Shown piece by piece: positions 17,679 to 25,695 of a DNA stretch of 45,350 nucleotides. Source of the stretch: Paraflavisolibacter caeni (GTDB lineage: Bacteria; Bacteroidota; Bacteroidia; Chitinophagales; Chitinophagaceae); NCBI RefSeq assembly GCF_025628885.1, contig NZ_JAOTIF010000038.1, positions 1 to 45,350 on the forward strand, read 5' to 3'. Position 1 is the first letter of the stretch, and each line of letters starts with the position of its first letter. The notes under the pieces were generated by a model. The model searched no databases. It was not told the DNA's origin and worked only from the letters and a program-made list of their open reading frames with translations. The position numbers and the translations under genes are program-made.

Positions 17679-19052
17679 TTAATTGCAGCCGCCTTCTATA
17701 TTCATAATAAAATTGGTGTTACCTGAATGCTCACCTTGCGGGAATTGCAGCACCAATCCAGGACAGAAGGCTGAAGCACCGCGTCTGTCTGGTGATGCGT
17801 TTGTGCGAGCAGTTATACGTTTGATTTCCTGCAACCTGTTTCCTTCACCAATCAGTTCCAGCTCCCTCTGAATGCGGGTTACTCTTATTACATCAGCAGC
17901 ACTTGCATTTGCAGGCAGATTCATGCTTGTACCTGCATAAGCACGGGAAAGTATATCATTGATATCTCCAATAGCAATGGCCAGGTTGGCACTACCTAAT
18001 TCCGCTCCGCTTTCTGCCCTGATCAGTTTTATTTCAGTAAGATGAATAATAGATACATTAAACTGGTTGGCATTGTATTTAGTGATAGGATGGTAACCGT
18101 TGATCGTTGTGTACCAGGCGGCCCTTTGGTCTCCCGGCTGTGTTGCCAGGTTAAAGAACTGGTCGGTCACCTTGAAGTCGTTGTTAGGGCTAAAGTTGGT
18201 ACCATCGCTTCGATAGCGGTCGCGTAATTCACTACCGGGCTCTAATACACTTTGGGTGTTTTTAAAGCCATAGATGATTTCCTTTGAATCACTGAGGCTA
18301 AAGCGCTTTGTCTGCATATTGTCCATCGCAAACTTGTTGCTGCTGATGACCTGGTTAGCATAATCAAAAGCCTTTGCAAAATTGTTTTGTTGGAAATAAA
18401 CTTTGGCCAGGACTGCCTTTGCAGACCATTTGCTTGGATAACCCAAAACTGGTGCATCTGGCAACAGTTGTTCAGCTGCTTGCAAATCAGCAACTACAAA
18501 GTCATATACCTGTTTTACAGTAGAACGGTCGATAACATCAATATTTGGTGCTGTACGGACAGGCACACCTAAATGTGAATTGTCAGCAGAAAAGCCCCAA
18601 GGTTGCGCCCACATGCGCACTGCTTCAAAATGCATCAGCCCCCTGATAAACTTTGCCTCGCCTTCAATTTTATTTTTATTGCCTGAAGCAAGACTCAGTT
18701 TTTCCAGCACTTTATTTGCCCTGTATATATTTTGGTAGATGCGGGTGTAGGTATCATTCTTAAAGGCTCCGAAAATAGACGTCCGGCGGTTGTATATTTC
18801 GCCGTTGTCTTCTGTATATAAGACGCCATTTACTTCATCAGACATCAGGTCGTTTATAAACCAAAGGCGGCCATTATAAATCTCAGTTGCCTGTGTATTA
18901 AAGGTACCATTCAGGAAAGCCTGTAAGCTAGCTTCATCCACAAGTGCCTCGTCTTCCTGCAGCTTGCCTTGTGGTGGCTTTTCCAAGAACTTTTTACAGC
19001 CTGTAAAGGATATAGCAGCAACAAGCATCAACAACAATTTTATTGTACGCAT
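17679..19052 (-). CDS. SusD/RagB-family starch-binding lipoprotein (first locus)
   Basis: 457 residues with a lipobox (SFTGC, Cys 19) followed by KKFLEKPPQG, a typical SusD N-terminus. TPR-type helices include KIEGEAKFIRGLMHFEAVRMW, with the C-terminal RagB/SusD fold ending near the region of ERELELIGEGNRLQEIKR. It lies 20 bp after the SusC gene and is followed by accessory lipoproteins and a SusE/F-like binder. With the linked T9SS amylase this points to starch or a related alpha-glucan as ligand. It is shorter than the second SusD (518 aa), so the two pairs are not recent duplicates. Confidence 0.95.
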   Translation of the reverse strand: MRTIKLLLMLVAAISFTGCKKFLEKPPQGKLQEDEALVDEASLQAFLNGTFNTQATEIYNGRLWFINDLMSDEVNGVLYTEDNGEIYNRRTSIFGAFKNDTYTRIYQNIYRANKVLEKLSLASGNKNKIEGEAKFIRGLMHFEAVRMWAQPWGFSADNSHLGVPVRTAPNIDVIDRSTVKQVYDFVVADLQAAEQLLPDAPVLGYPSKWSAKAVLAKVYFQQNNFAKAFDYANQVISSNKFAMDNMQTKRFSLSDSKEIIYGFKNTQSVLEPGSELRDRYRSDGTNFSPNNDFKVTDQFFNLATQPGDQRAAWYTTINGYHPITKYNANQFNVSIIHLTEIKLIRAESGAELGSANLAIAIGDINDILSRAYAGTSMNLPANASAADVIRVTRIQRELELIGEGNRLQEIKRITARTNASPDRRGASAFCPGLVLQFPQGEHSGNTNFIMNIEGGCN

Positions 19053-19072
19053 ACTTAAATGTTTCAGATTAA

Positions 19073-22000
19073 TTAAAAGGTTACGTTTACACCAAAAACA
19101 ACAGACTTTTGTTGGGGTGGCGTTAAGTAAGACACATTAGGACTCATATTCCTGTCCTGTGCATTTTCGAAGTCACGAGCTATTTCCGGATCGCCTCCAG
19201 GGTATTTGGTAAAGGTGAGCAGATTCATTCCTGTTACAAAAACCCTGGCTCCTTTTATTTTCAGCTTGTTGATTGCATCCTTATGCAATGAGTACGATAA
19301 AGTAAGTTCCCGCATGCGAAGGAAAGAAGCATCATACAAAAACAAGGTGCTGTTGTATTGCCATTCTGAACTCAAACCATCATACATGCTGGTAGTCATT
19401 GTTAATCGGGGGTATTTAGCACCATCACCAGGAGCTCTCCAATGATCAAGATTATCGCGGCGAATGTTCCAGTCGGTTACAACACCTGCCTGGCGCTTGG
19501 CAGCACCGTCATAAATATTCCCTCCAATCACATAAGTAAACAAGGTGCTTAATTCCACCCCTTTGTAAGAAACAGAGCTATTCAATCCGCCAAGATAATC
19601 AGGGATGACACTACCCACGGCAACACGATGATCTAAAGAAAAAGTCTTGGTAAGCTTTCCGTCTTTGTCTAACCAGATTGGCAAACCATCATCAGGATCA
19701 ACGCCATAGAAACGAGCGACATAATTGGTACCTACAGGATATCCAACAATAATACGGGTATCATTCGTACCACCGCCAATAGCATCTGCAGAAAGTGCAC
19801 CCAGGCTCTTTACTTCATTGTAGTTCTTTGAGATGTTACCCCCAACGCTCCACTTCCAATCTGGCTTATCAACGATCTTTGCATTTAAGCTTAATTCGAT
19901 ACCATTATTTATGATCTTACCACCATCCAGGTTTCTGTAAGCATCTGCATAACCTGAAGAAGGCATGATACCTGCATTGATCAACTGGTCAACGGTGGTT
20001 TTATTATAATAGGACAATTCACCGGTAAGGCGGCTCTTTGAAAGTGCGAATTCAAGGCCAAAGTCAAAGTTGCGCAGCTCTTCCCATCTTAAATTTGGAT
20101 TGCCTATATTTTCAGGATAAAGTGTAGGATTGCCATTATAAGGAGAACCACCAACATTATAACGGTAGTAATATGAACCAGAAGGAATATTGGCGTTACC
20201 TACAATACCATAACTACCTCTTAGTTTCAGGAAGTTGATAAACTGTAAGTCTTTAATAAAATCTTCTTCACTGAGTATCCATGCGGCAGAACCTGATGGG
20301 AAAAACCCATGTTTATAATTGGGGCCGAATTTTGAAGAACCGTCATAACGTGCCTGAAGTTGGAAAAAGAATTTATTAAACAGGTTGTAATTAATACGTC
20401 CGAAGAAACTATTGAAAGTCCAGTGGTCTCTTTCACGCTCGGCGAAATTCGGTCTTGAAGCCGGGTGTGTTTTAAAATGATCAATGCTATCATGGTATAA
20501 ATTCATCTGTTCCCAGAATGGCTTATCAGTGTTTGCATAGATCTCACCGTTATATTCATTGATAACATTCTCCTGAACTTCAACACCACCAAGGAAATTG
20601 AACTTATGACCCTCGTTCAATGAATAATTATATTGTGCAGTCCCGGTAAACACTTTATTGGTCCCCCAAATAGGGTTGGCTTTTGCAATACCAGGAATAT
20701 CTGTACGGTTCAACCAGTTTTGCGACTCAAACTGCATATCAGTAGAGTTCAGGTAATCAAGAGAACCTGCCGCCCGTAAAATCAGATCTTTAATTGGCAT
20801 GTATTCGAATGTCAAGCCAGCCAGGTAGCGGTTATCTATATTTCTCCACTTCGTTTCATTCAGCCTGCGCACAGGATTAGCGCCTCCTGTCCAATAGGAA
20901 CCATCTTTTTTGTAAACCGGGTAAATAGGCAAAGCATAACTCAATGCATCACCTACACCTCCAGCCCAGGCTGCAGGCACCCGTTTATTATCACCCCTGT
21001 TCCAACCCGCAGTAAGTGAAGCCTTCAGGTTTGGTAGAAACTGATAATCCATGTTTAGCCTGGCACTAAAGCGTGCATAAGCATTGCCTTTGATATAGCT
21101 CTCATTATTTCCATAGTTAAGACCTGCGTAAGTTTTCAGCTTTTTACCACCCATGTTCATGCTTAATGCATGTTCATTAATAAAGCCGGTTTGTGTTACC
21201 AGGTTCCACCAATCTGTATTGGTATTTTGAGCATCAGCCCACGTGATACCAGAAGGCAGAGGAGCATAACCTGTATTTCCGTCATTGATCCAGGCTTCCT
21301 GGCGGGCCTGCAACCATTCTGCTCCACTCAGGAATTTAGGTTTAGATGTATAAGTGGCAAATCCAATTTTATTGTTGTAATTAAAAGATGGTTTGCCACT
21401 CTTACCTCTTTTGGTAGTGATCAATATAACGCCATTGGCACCTCGACTACCATAAATACCTGTTGCACCTGCATCTTTGAGAATTTCTATTGATTCAATA
21501 TCATTCGGGTTGATGGCAGCCAGCGGATTTTGGTTCATGCCACCACTATTGGAACGTAAAAAGTTATCCTGTATAATAGGAATTCCATCTACAACATAAA
21601 GCGGATCTCCACCGGCACTAATTGATGCGATGCCTCTTACACGCACTACGCTCCCGCTGCCGGCAAGACCGCTACCCTGTGTTACCTGAACACCAGCGGC
21701 TTTACCCTGCAATGCTGCTTCAAAAGAAGGTGCAGGTATTGATGTGATCTTCTCAGAGCCCACTTTTGTAATAGCCCCTGTAACATCACGTCTTCTTTGT
21801 GTTCCATAACCAATTACCACCACCTCATTCAAATTTGAGGCGGTAGCCTGTAAGGTCACATTAATTTTTTCCTGGACTCCAACGCTCATTTCCTGCTGTC
21901 CATAGCCAACAGAAGAAATCACAATCGAATTTGCATTTGCAGGAACACTGATCGTATAGCGCCCCTCGGCATCAGTTACTGTAGCCACTTTTGTGCCTTT

Positions 22001-22147
22001 AACAGTAACAGTGGCCCGCGGCAAACCAAGGCCGGCAGCATCGGTTACGCGTCCCGTAATTGTCTTTGTTTGTGCGTAAAGAAGGTGGGAGAAAAGAAAT
22101 AGGAGTGCAATGAGCACACTAAAGTGTTTCAACTTTCTCAAATCCAT
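19073..22147 (-). CDS. SusC/RagA-family TonB-dependent transporter (first, starch-type locus)
   Basis: About 1024 residues. A signal peptide precedes a carboxypeptidase-D-like domain (KTITGRVTDAAGLGLPRATV). The hallmark NEVVVIGYGTQRRRDVTGAI follows, then the plug motif EILKDAGATGIYGSRGANGV, a large beta-barrel, and a terminal strand ending VVFGVNVTF with the usual C-terminal Phe. The open frame extends to a TTG at 22156, but the ATG at 22147 gives a normal signal peptide (MDLRKLKHFSVLIALLFLF) and is preferred. A consensus promoter lies about 68-100 bp upstream. With the adjacent SusD it forms the oligosaccharide import complex of the locus. Confidence 0.95.
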   Translation of the reverse strand: MDLRKLKHFSVLIALLFLFSHLLYAQTKTITGRVTDAAGLGLPRATVTVKGTKVATVTDAEGRYTISVPANANSIVISSVGYGQQEMSVGVQEKINVTLQATASNLNEVVVIGYGTQRRRDVTGAITKVGSEKITSIPAPSFEAALQGKAAGVQVTQGSGLAGSGSVVRVRGIASISAGGDPLYVVDGIPIIQDNFLRSNSGGMNQNPLAAINPNDIESIEILKDAGATGIYGSRGANGVILITTKRGKSGKPSFNYNNKIGFATYTSKPKFLSGAEWLQARQEAWINDGNTGYAPLPSGITWADAQNTNTDWWNLVTQTGFINEHALSMNMGGKKLKTYAGLNYGNNESYIKGNAYARFSARLNMDYQFLPNLKASLTAGWNRGDNKRVPAAWAGGVGDALSYALPIYPVYKKDGSYWTGGANPVRRLNETKWRNIDNRYLAGLTFEYMPIKDLILRAAGSLDYLNSTDMQFESQNWLNRTDIPGIAKANPIWGTNKVFTGTAQYNYSLNEGHKFNFLGGVEVQENVINEYNGEIYANTDKPFWEQMNLYHDSIDHFKTHPASRPNFAERERDHWTFNSFFGRINYNLFNKFFFQLQARYDGSSKFGPNYKHGFFPSGSAAWILSEEDFIKDLQFINFLKLRGSYGIVGNANIPSGSYYYRYNVGGSPYNGNPTLYPENIGNPNLRWEELRNFDFGLEFALSKSRLTGELSYYNKTTVDQLINAGIMPSSGYADAYRNLDGGKIINNGIELSLNAKIVDKPDWKWSVGGNISKNYNEVKSLGALSADAIGGGTNDTRIIVGYPVGTNYVARFYGVDPDDGLPIWLDKDGKLTKTFSLDHRVAVGSVIPDYLGGLNSSVSYKGVELSTLFTYVIGGNIYDGAAKRQAGVVTDWNIRRDNLDHWRAPGDGAKYPRLTMTTSMYDGLSSEWQYNSTLFLYDASFLRMRELTLSYSLHKDAINKLKIKGARVFVTGMNLLTFTKYPGGDPEIARDFENAQDRNMSPNVSYLTPPQQKSVVFGVNVTF

Positions 22148-22214
22148 AGCAAGCAATTTATTTTTTTAAGAAGTGGTACTCGTTTCAACAAGTACCAGAT
22201 GAATGAAAGCTCAA

Positions 22215-22246
22215 CAAAACTATGTGTATTCGATACACAATGCAAG
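22215..22246 (-). promoter_or_regulatory. Bacteroidota-type promoter of the starch Sus operon, with embedded palindrome
   Basis: On the - strand, TAGTTTTG (22222-22215) matches the -7 consensus TAnnTTTG exactly. CTTG, three of four bases of the TTTG -33 box, lies 20 nt upstream (22246-22243). The spacer contains the 17-bp palindrome TGTGTATTCGATACACA (22223-22239), with 7-bp arms and a 3-bp centre. A protein bound there would cover both promoter elements, so it is a good operator candidate. The locus-encoded NUDIX regulator is the obvious but untested ligand. Confidence 0.7.
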
Positions 22247-22311
22247 AAATCGTTAAGATTTTTTTCAAGAAAATCTCTTGCTAATTTTTTATAATCTATA
22301 AATGATTATTT

Positions 22312-22467
22312 GTTAAACGAGCGGCATTTATTTTCACTGAAAATTGCCAAAAACAATTGATCCTATCTCAATCCTGTGGCATGTAGAAAGGGGATGATCA
22401 CAAAAGATTCATGATCAACAATAGGCATAAGGAATTGAGGTTTGGCAATAAATGCCGCTCTTTAAAC
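22312..22467. repeat. Imperfect inverted duplication between regulator and SusC genes
   Basis: GAGCGGCATTTATT (22319-22332) recurs as its exact reverse complement (22447-22460). The similarity extends outward (TGTTAAAC against TGTTTAAA) and inward (ATTGCCAAA in both arms), apart from about a 12-nt indel. The right arm begins 24 bp beyond the regulator stop codon. The 114-nt spacing is long for a terminator, so these may be paired operators about 12 helical turns apart or the remains of a duplicated terminator. A further 6-bp palindrome TGATCA occurs twice between the arms. Confidence 0.5.
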
Positions 22468-22484
22468 AGATCAAACGGGTGAGA

Positions 22485-23201
22485 TTAAGAGATCTCGTGC
22501 AACTCTTTTTTACCGTGCCGTAATAATTCATCTTTCAACTTGTACAGCTTCCCCGGACGGTGCGGAACATCTTCTTCCATTTCATTCAGATCTTCCAGCC
22601 AATTTTTAAGGCTGATCCTCTTTCTGAAATTCCGGCGGTCTAATTCAACGCCCAGTATGGCTTCATTAACATCCTGCAGTTCACGCAGCGAAAACTTACC
22701 GGGCAGCAGGTTAAAGACAACAGGCTGCTCCATCACTTTTTCCTGCAGGCGTTGCAAGCAAGTATCTAAAATCAGTTTATGGTCAAAGGCCATTTTACTC
22801 AACTCAAATACCGGGTGCCAGTGCAATTCGTTATCAGTGAGGCGTAGTTGGTGGTTGGTGATATCAATTAAAGAATAATAAGCGATGGTGATTACCCTAC
22901 CCGACGGGTGGCGGTTGACGCTGCCAAAAGCATGCACCTGCTCCAGGTAAACATCATTAAGGCCAGTCCTTTGCTGCAATACCCGGTAAGAGGCATCATC
23001 AATATCTTCATCCACCCGCACAAAATCGCCTGGTAAAGACCACAATCCCATAAATTCCTGCAAGTCAGATTTTATCACCAAAACCTTTAACTGTTTCTGC
23101 TCATAGCCAAACAAAACACAGTCTACAGAGGTAGCAATATTGAAATACTCGAGGTGACTACTCTTTTCAATTGCTGCTGTTTTCAGAATTTGTTGTGCCA
23201 T
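22485..23201 (-). CDS. NUDIX-domain winged-helix transcriptional regulator (NrtR/AraR-like)
   Basis: 238 residues. The N-terminal part (about 18-140) has a NUDIX fold: VDCVLFGYEQKQLKVLVIKS, then LWSLPGDFVRVDEDIDD. The catalytic Nudix box G-x5-E-x7-REUxEE is degenerate (the helix reads YRVLQQRTGL), so it should bind a ligand rather than hydrolyse it. The C-terminal part (about 165-225) has the winged helix of this regulator class, with FSLRELQDVNEAILG and RRNFRKRI, then RPGKLYKL. Related Bacteroidota regulators sense sugars or nucleotide-linked metabolites and control sugar-utilisation operons. It starts 3 bp after the amylase stop, so the two are co-transcribed, and it precedes the Sus operon, which it probably controls. 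Confidence 0.85.
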   Translation of the reverse strand: MAQQILKTAAIEKSSHLEYFNIATSVDCVLFGYEQKQLKVLVIKSDLQEFMGLWSLPGDFVRVDEDIDDASYRVLQQRTGLNDVYLEQVHAFGSVNRHPSGRVITIAYYSLIDITNHQLRLTDNELHWHPVFELSKMAFDHKLILDTCLQRLQEKVMEQPVVFNLLPGKFSLRELQDVNEAILGVELDRRNFRKRISLKNWLEDLNEMEEDVPHRPGKLYKLKDELLRHGKKELHEIS

Positions 23202-23204
23202 AAC

Positions 23205-25460
23205 TTATGGAATTAAAATGTGAATGGTTTTCGTTATTGTCGGCGAAACTACTTTTATAAAATAAATTCCGCCCATAGTTACTAATTTATTACGTTCAAA
23301 TTCCAAAATGTGTGTTCCTTTTGAAAACACACGCTGATACAATAGTGCCACTTGCTGGCCAATTGCATTGTACATACCGATGGTAACTTTGCCTGCTTCA
23401 GGATTTTCAACCTTTATTTTAAAGCCGTTAGGAGCAGGATTGGGATACACACTCGCTTCAAAAGAAGTAGCATTGTCCAACACCGGAGGAGGAGAAGGAG
23501 GGGGCGGAGCACTGTTTATATTACGGTTCATATACACCCTGAATTCCCCTGGCTGCAGGGGGATGCTTTGTACCAAACCTGTAGCATCCAGGGTTGCTGT
23601 GTCCAGGTAATTATACCAGGAACCTGCTACAGGAAAAGTAATGTAGGCAGTAGCTGCATTGACATCAAAATTGCCGATCACCACCAGCTTCGATGTATCC
23701 GTTATCAATTTCAACGATTTAATGCCACCTGTAAAATTTTGCTCCGTTTGCCCGCCAATAAAAGCCTGTTGAAACAAAGGGTGAAAACGCAGGCTAATGA
23801 GCCTGCTATAAGTATTGTAAACTTGTTCTCTGTCCCCGTCATTCAGGTAGTCCCAGCGGATAGGCTTTGGACTGAGCCGGCATTCATCCCTGACCGCCCC
23901 GTCTTCACAGTGATTGATGGAGTAATTATAACCAAGCTCACCATACTGCCACAGCATCTTAGGGCCGGGTGTTGTAAAGAAGAAAGCGGCGTTCAACTCC
24001 ATGCGTTTCAATGCTGTAGACAGGCTTTTAATATTGTAGCTGCCTGAGGCATTACCATAGTTGATGTTCTTAAAAGTGATCCGTTCTTCATCATGACTCT
24101 CCATATAAGAAACCAGGTGTGGCTGTTGCCAGTTGCGGACCGCATACAACCCACCGGAAAAATCCGAATTACCCAGCCACCCCATGGATGCCTCCTGGTA
24201 ATTATAGGCCATATTGCCCCACAGCATCATACCATAGGCTGCCAGTTCCCTTTCTTCCGAATTATCGGCAAAATGTTCCAGTATCATATAAGCGTCCGGT
24301 GATTTGGATTGCACTGTATCGTAGTATTTTTTCCAAATAGCAATGCGGGAAGCATCATAAGCACTCCAATCTCCTACATTATCACCAGAGTTCTTCTGTG
24401 TAAAACCTTTGGCGAGATCAAAGCGGAACCCATCGATCTTATACTCCTTCAGCCAATGCTCTACGACCCTGCTGGTGAAATAATTCGTTGCAGCGCTTTC
24501 ATGGTTAAAATCATAACCAACACCAAAGGGGTGTTTGCCCTGGTAACCGGCGGCAGTTGTGTTCTGGTCGGGATTAAACCATGGATTGGCAGCTGTTGGC
24601 CAGCCATTCCCATCGGCATATAATTGCACCATAGGCGAAAGCCCAAAGCTGTGATTCAATGCAATATCCATGATCACCGCTATCCCATTGGCATGGCAGG
24701 AGTCTACAAACTGCTTCAGGCTGTTAGCGGTACCATAATATTTATCCGGAGCAAAATAAAAGTCCGGGTTATACCCCCAACTGTTGTTACCCTCAAATTC
24801 ATTGAAAGGGAGCAGTTCTATGGCATTAATACCCAGTCTCTTTAAATAACTTAAAGTATCAGTTAGTGTAGCCCAGTCGTGTTTCGCTACAAAATCCCGA
24901 ACCAGGAGCTCATAAATGACCAGGCTTCGTTTATCCGGCCTGTTGAAATTAGTAATGCTCCAGTTGTAAGCAGGAGCAGCAGTCTGCAGCACGCTTACAA
25001 TACCGGTAGTTTTTCCTGTAGGATAGGCTTTCAGACCGGGGTAAGTTTCGGAGGTAATGTATGGATCGTTCCAGGGATCAAGCACCTTCTGGCTGTAATA
25101 GTCAGCCACCCTCAGCTGATCCACCTTATACTGGTAAGCATATTCGGTGCCTGGCGCCAGCCCTGTAAGGCGCAACCAGAAACGTTGTCCATCCGGGGTT
25201 TTATTCATGATATACCTGGTGTCTTCAGTCCAGTTATTGAAATCACCCAATACAGTAACCGTACTTTTTGCAGGTGCATACAGCACCAGGGTAACCGAAG
25301 TATCGCCGGGCTCATAATTGATGCCATCACGCACGCCTTCAGGCAGTGCCGCAACAGGAGAATGAGTCAGGGCAGGAAAACCAGGACTCCAGGTAAGTAA
25401 ATTGGCATGAAGGGCGGAACACACAAGCAAGGCCAAACAGGCTGGCAGCAATCGAAGCAT
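23205..25460 (-). CDS. Secreted GH13 alpha-amylase with T9SS sorting domain
   Basis: 751 residues. After a signal peptide, an E-set/CBM48-like module (about 45-125, VTVLGDFNNWTE) precedes a GH13 barrel. The conserved regions are visible: DIALNH (265-270), the nucleophile Asp348 in GFRFDLAKG, the acid/base Glu395 in MILEHFAD, and Asp457 in MESHDEER. A C-terminal domain (about 675-751) opens with ASVYPNPAPNGFKI and ends in a strand-rich tail, the type A sorting signal of the type IX secretion system. The enzyme should be released or surface-anchored and cut alpha-1,4-glucans, feeding the SusC/SusD importer downstream. It is the first gene of the amylase-regulator transcript. A pullulanase-like specificity cannot be excluded. 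Confidence 0.92.
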   Translation of the reverse strand: MLRLLPACLALLVCSALHANLLTWSPGFPALTHSPVAALPEGVRDGINYEPGDTSVTLVLYAPAKSTVTVLGDFNNWTEDTRYIMNKTPDGQRFWLRLTGLAPGTEYAYQYKVDQLRVADYYSQKVLDPWNDPYITSETYPGLKAYPTGKTTGIVSVLQTAAPAYNWSITNFNRPDKRSLVIYELLVRDFVAKHDWATLTDTLSYLKRLGINAIELLPFNEFEGNNSWGYNPDFYFAPDKYYGTANSLKQFVDSCHANGIAVIMDIALNHSFGLSPMVQLYADGNGWPTAANPWFNPDQNTTAAGYQGKHPFGVGYDFNHESAATNYFTSRVVEHWLKEYKIDGFRFDLAKGFTQKNSGDNVGDWSAYDASRIAIWKKYYDTVQSKSPDAYMILEHFADNSEERELAAYGMMLWGNMAYNYQEASMGWLGNSDFSGGLYAVRNWQQPHLVSYMESHDEERITFKNINYGNASGSYNIKSLSTALKRMELNAAFFFTTPGPKMLWQYGELGYNYSINHCEDGAVRDECRLSPKPIRWDYLNDGDREQVYNTYSRLISLRFHPLFQQAFIGGQTEQNFTGGIKSLKLITDTSKLVVIGNFDVNAATAYITFPVAGSWYNYLDTATLDATGLVQSIPLQPGEFRVYMNRNINSAPPPPSPPPVLDNATSFEASVYPNPAPNGFKIKVENPEAGKVTIGMYNAIGQQVALLYQRVFSKGTHILEFERNKLVTMGGIYFIKVVSPTITKTIHILIP

Positions 25461-25695
25461 AATCGTAATTTCATGCTAAATATACAATATGTACTAATAA
25501 CACAATAGCTCTAGAATAAAAAGATTGAAAATGAAAGATGAGTAGAGAAATAGATAATTCAATTATTCCCTTAAACCTGTAATTACCTTTCCTATTTTCG
25601 CAGCTCTGCGATCGATCCGGATCCCGAAATGATAAGGCCTGTAGAATTTATCGCATCATCCGGTATGATCACAGTAGCATATTAGCATATTAATT

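Noticed and set aside
23352-24047. 231-codon + strand open frame opposite the amylase gene
   Set aside because: It is an antisense shadow of a clear GH13 gene, with no family resemblance or start signal.
25461-25695. Promoter candidates for the amylase and ligA (TATATTTA on - near 25477, TACCTTTC and TATTTTCG on + near 25584-25600)
   Set aside because: Each -7 box deviates from consensus and none has a TTTG-like -33 box at 19-21 nt.
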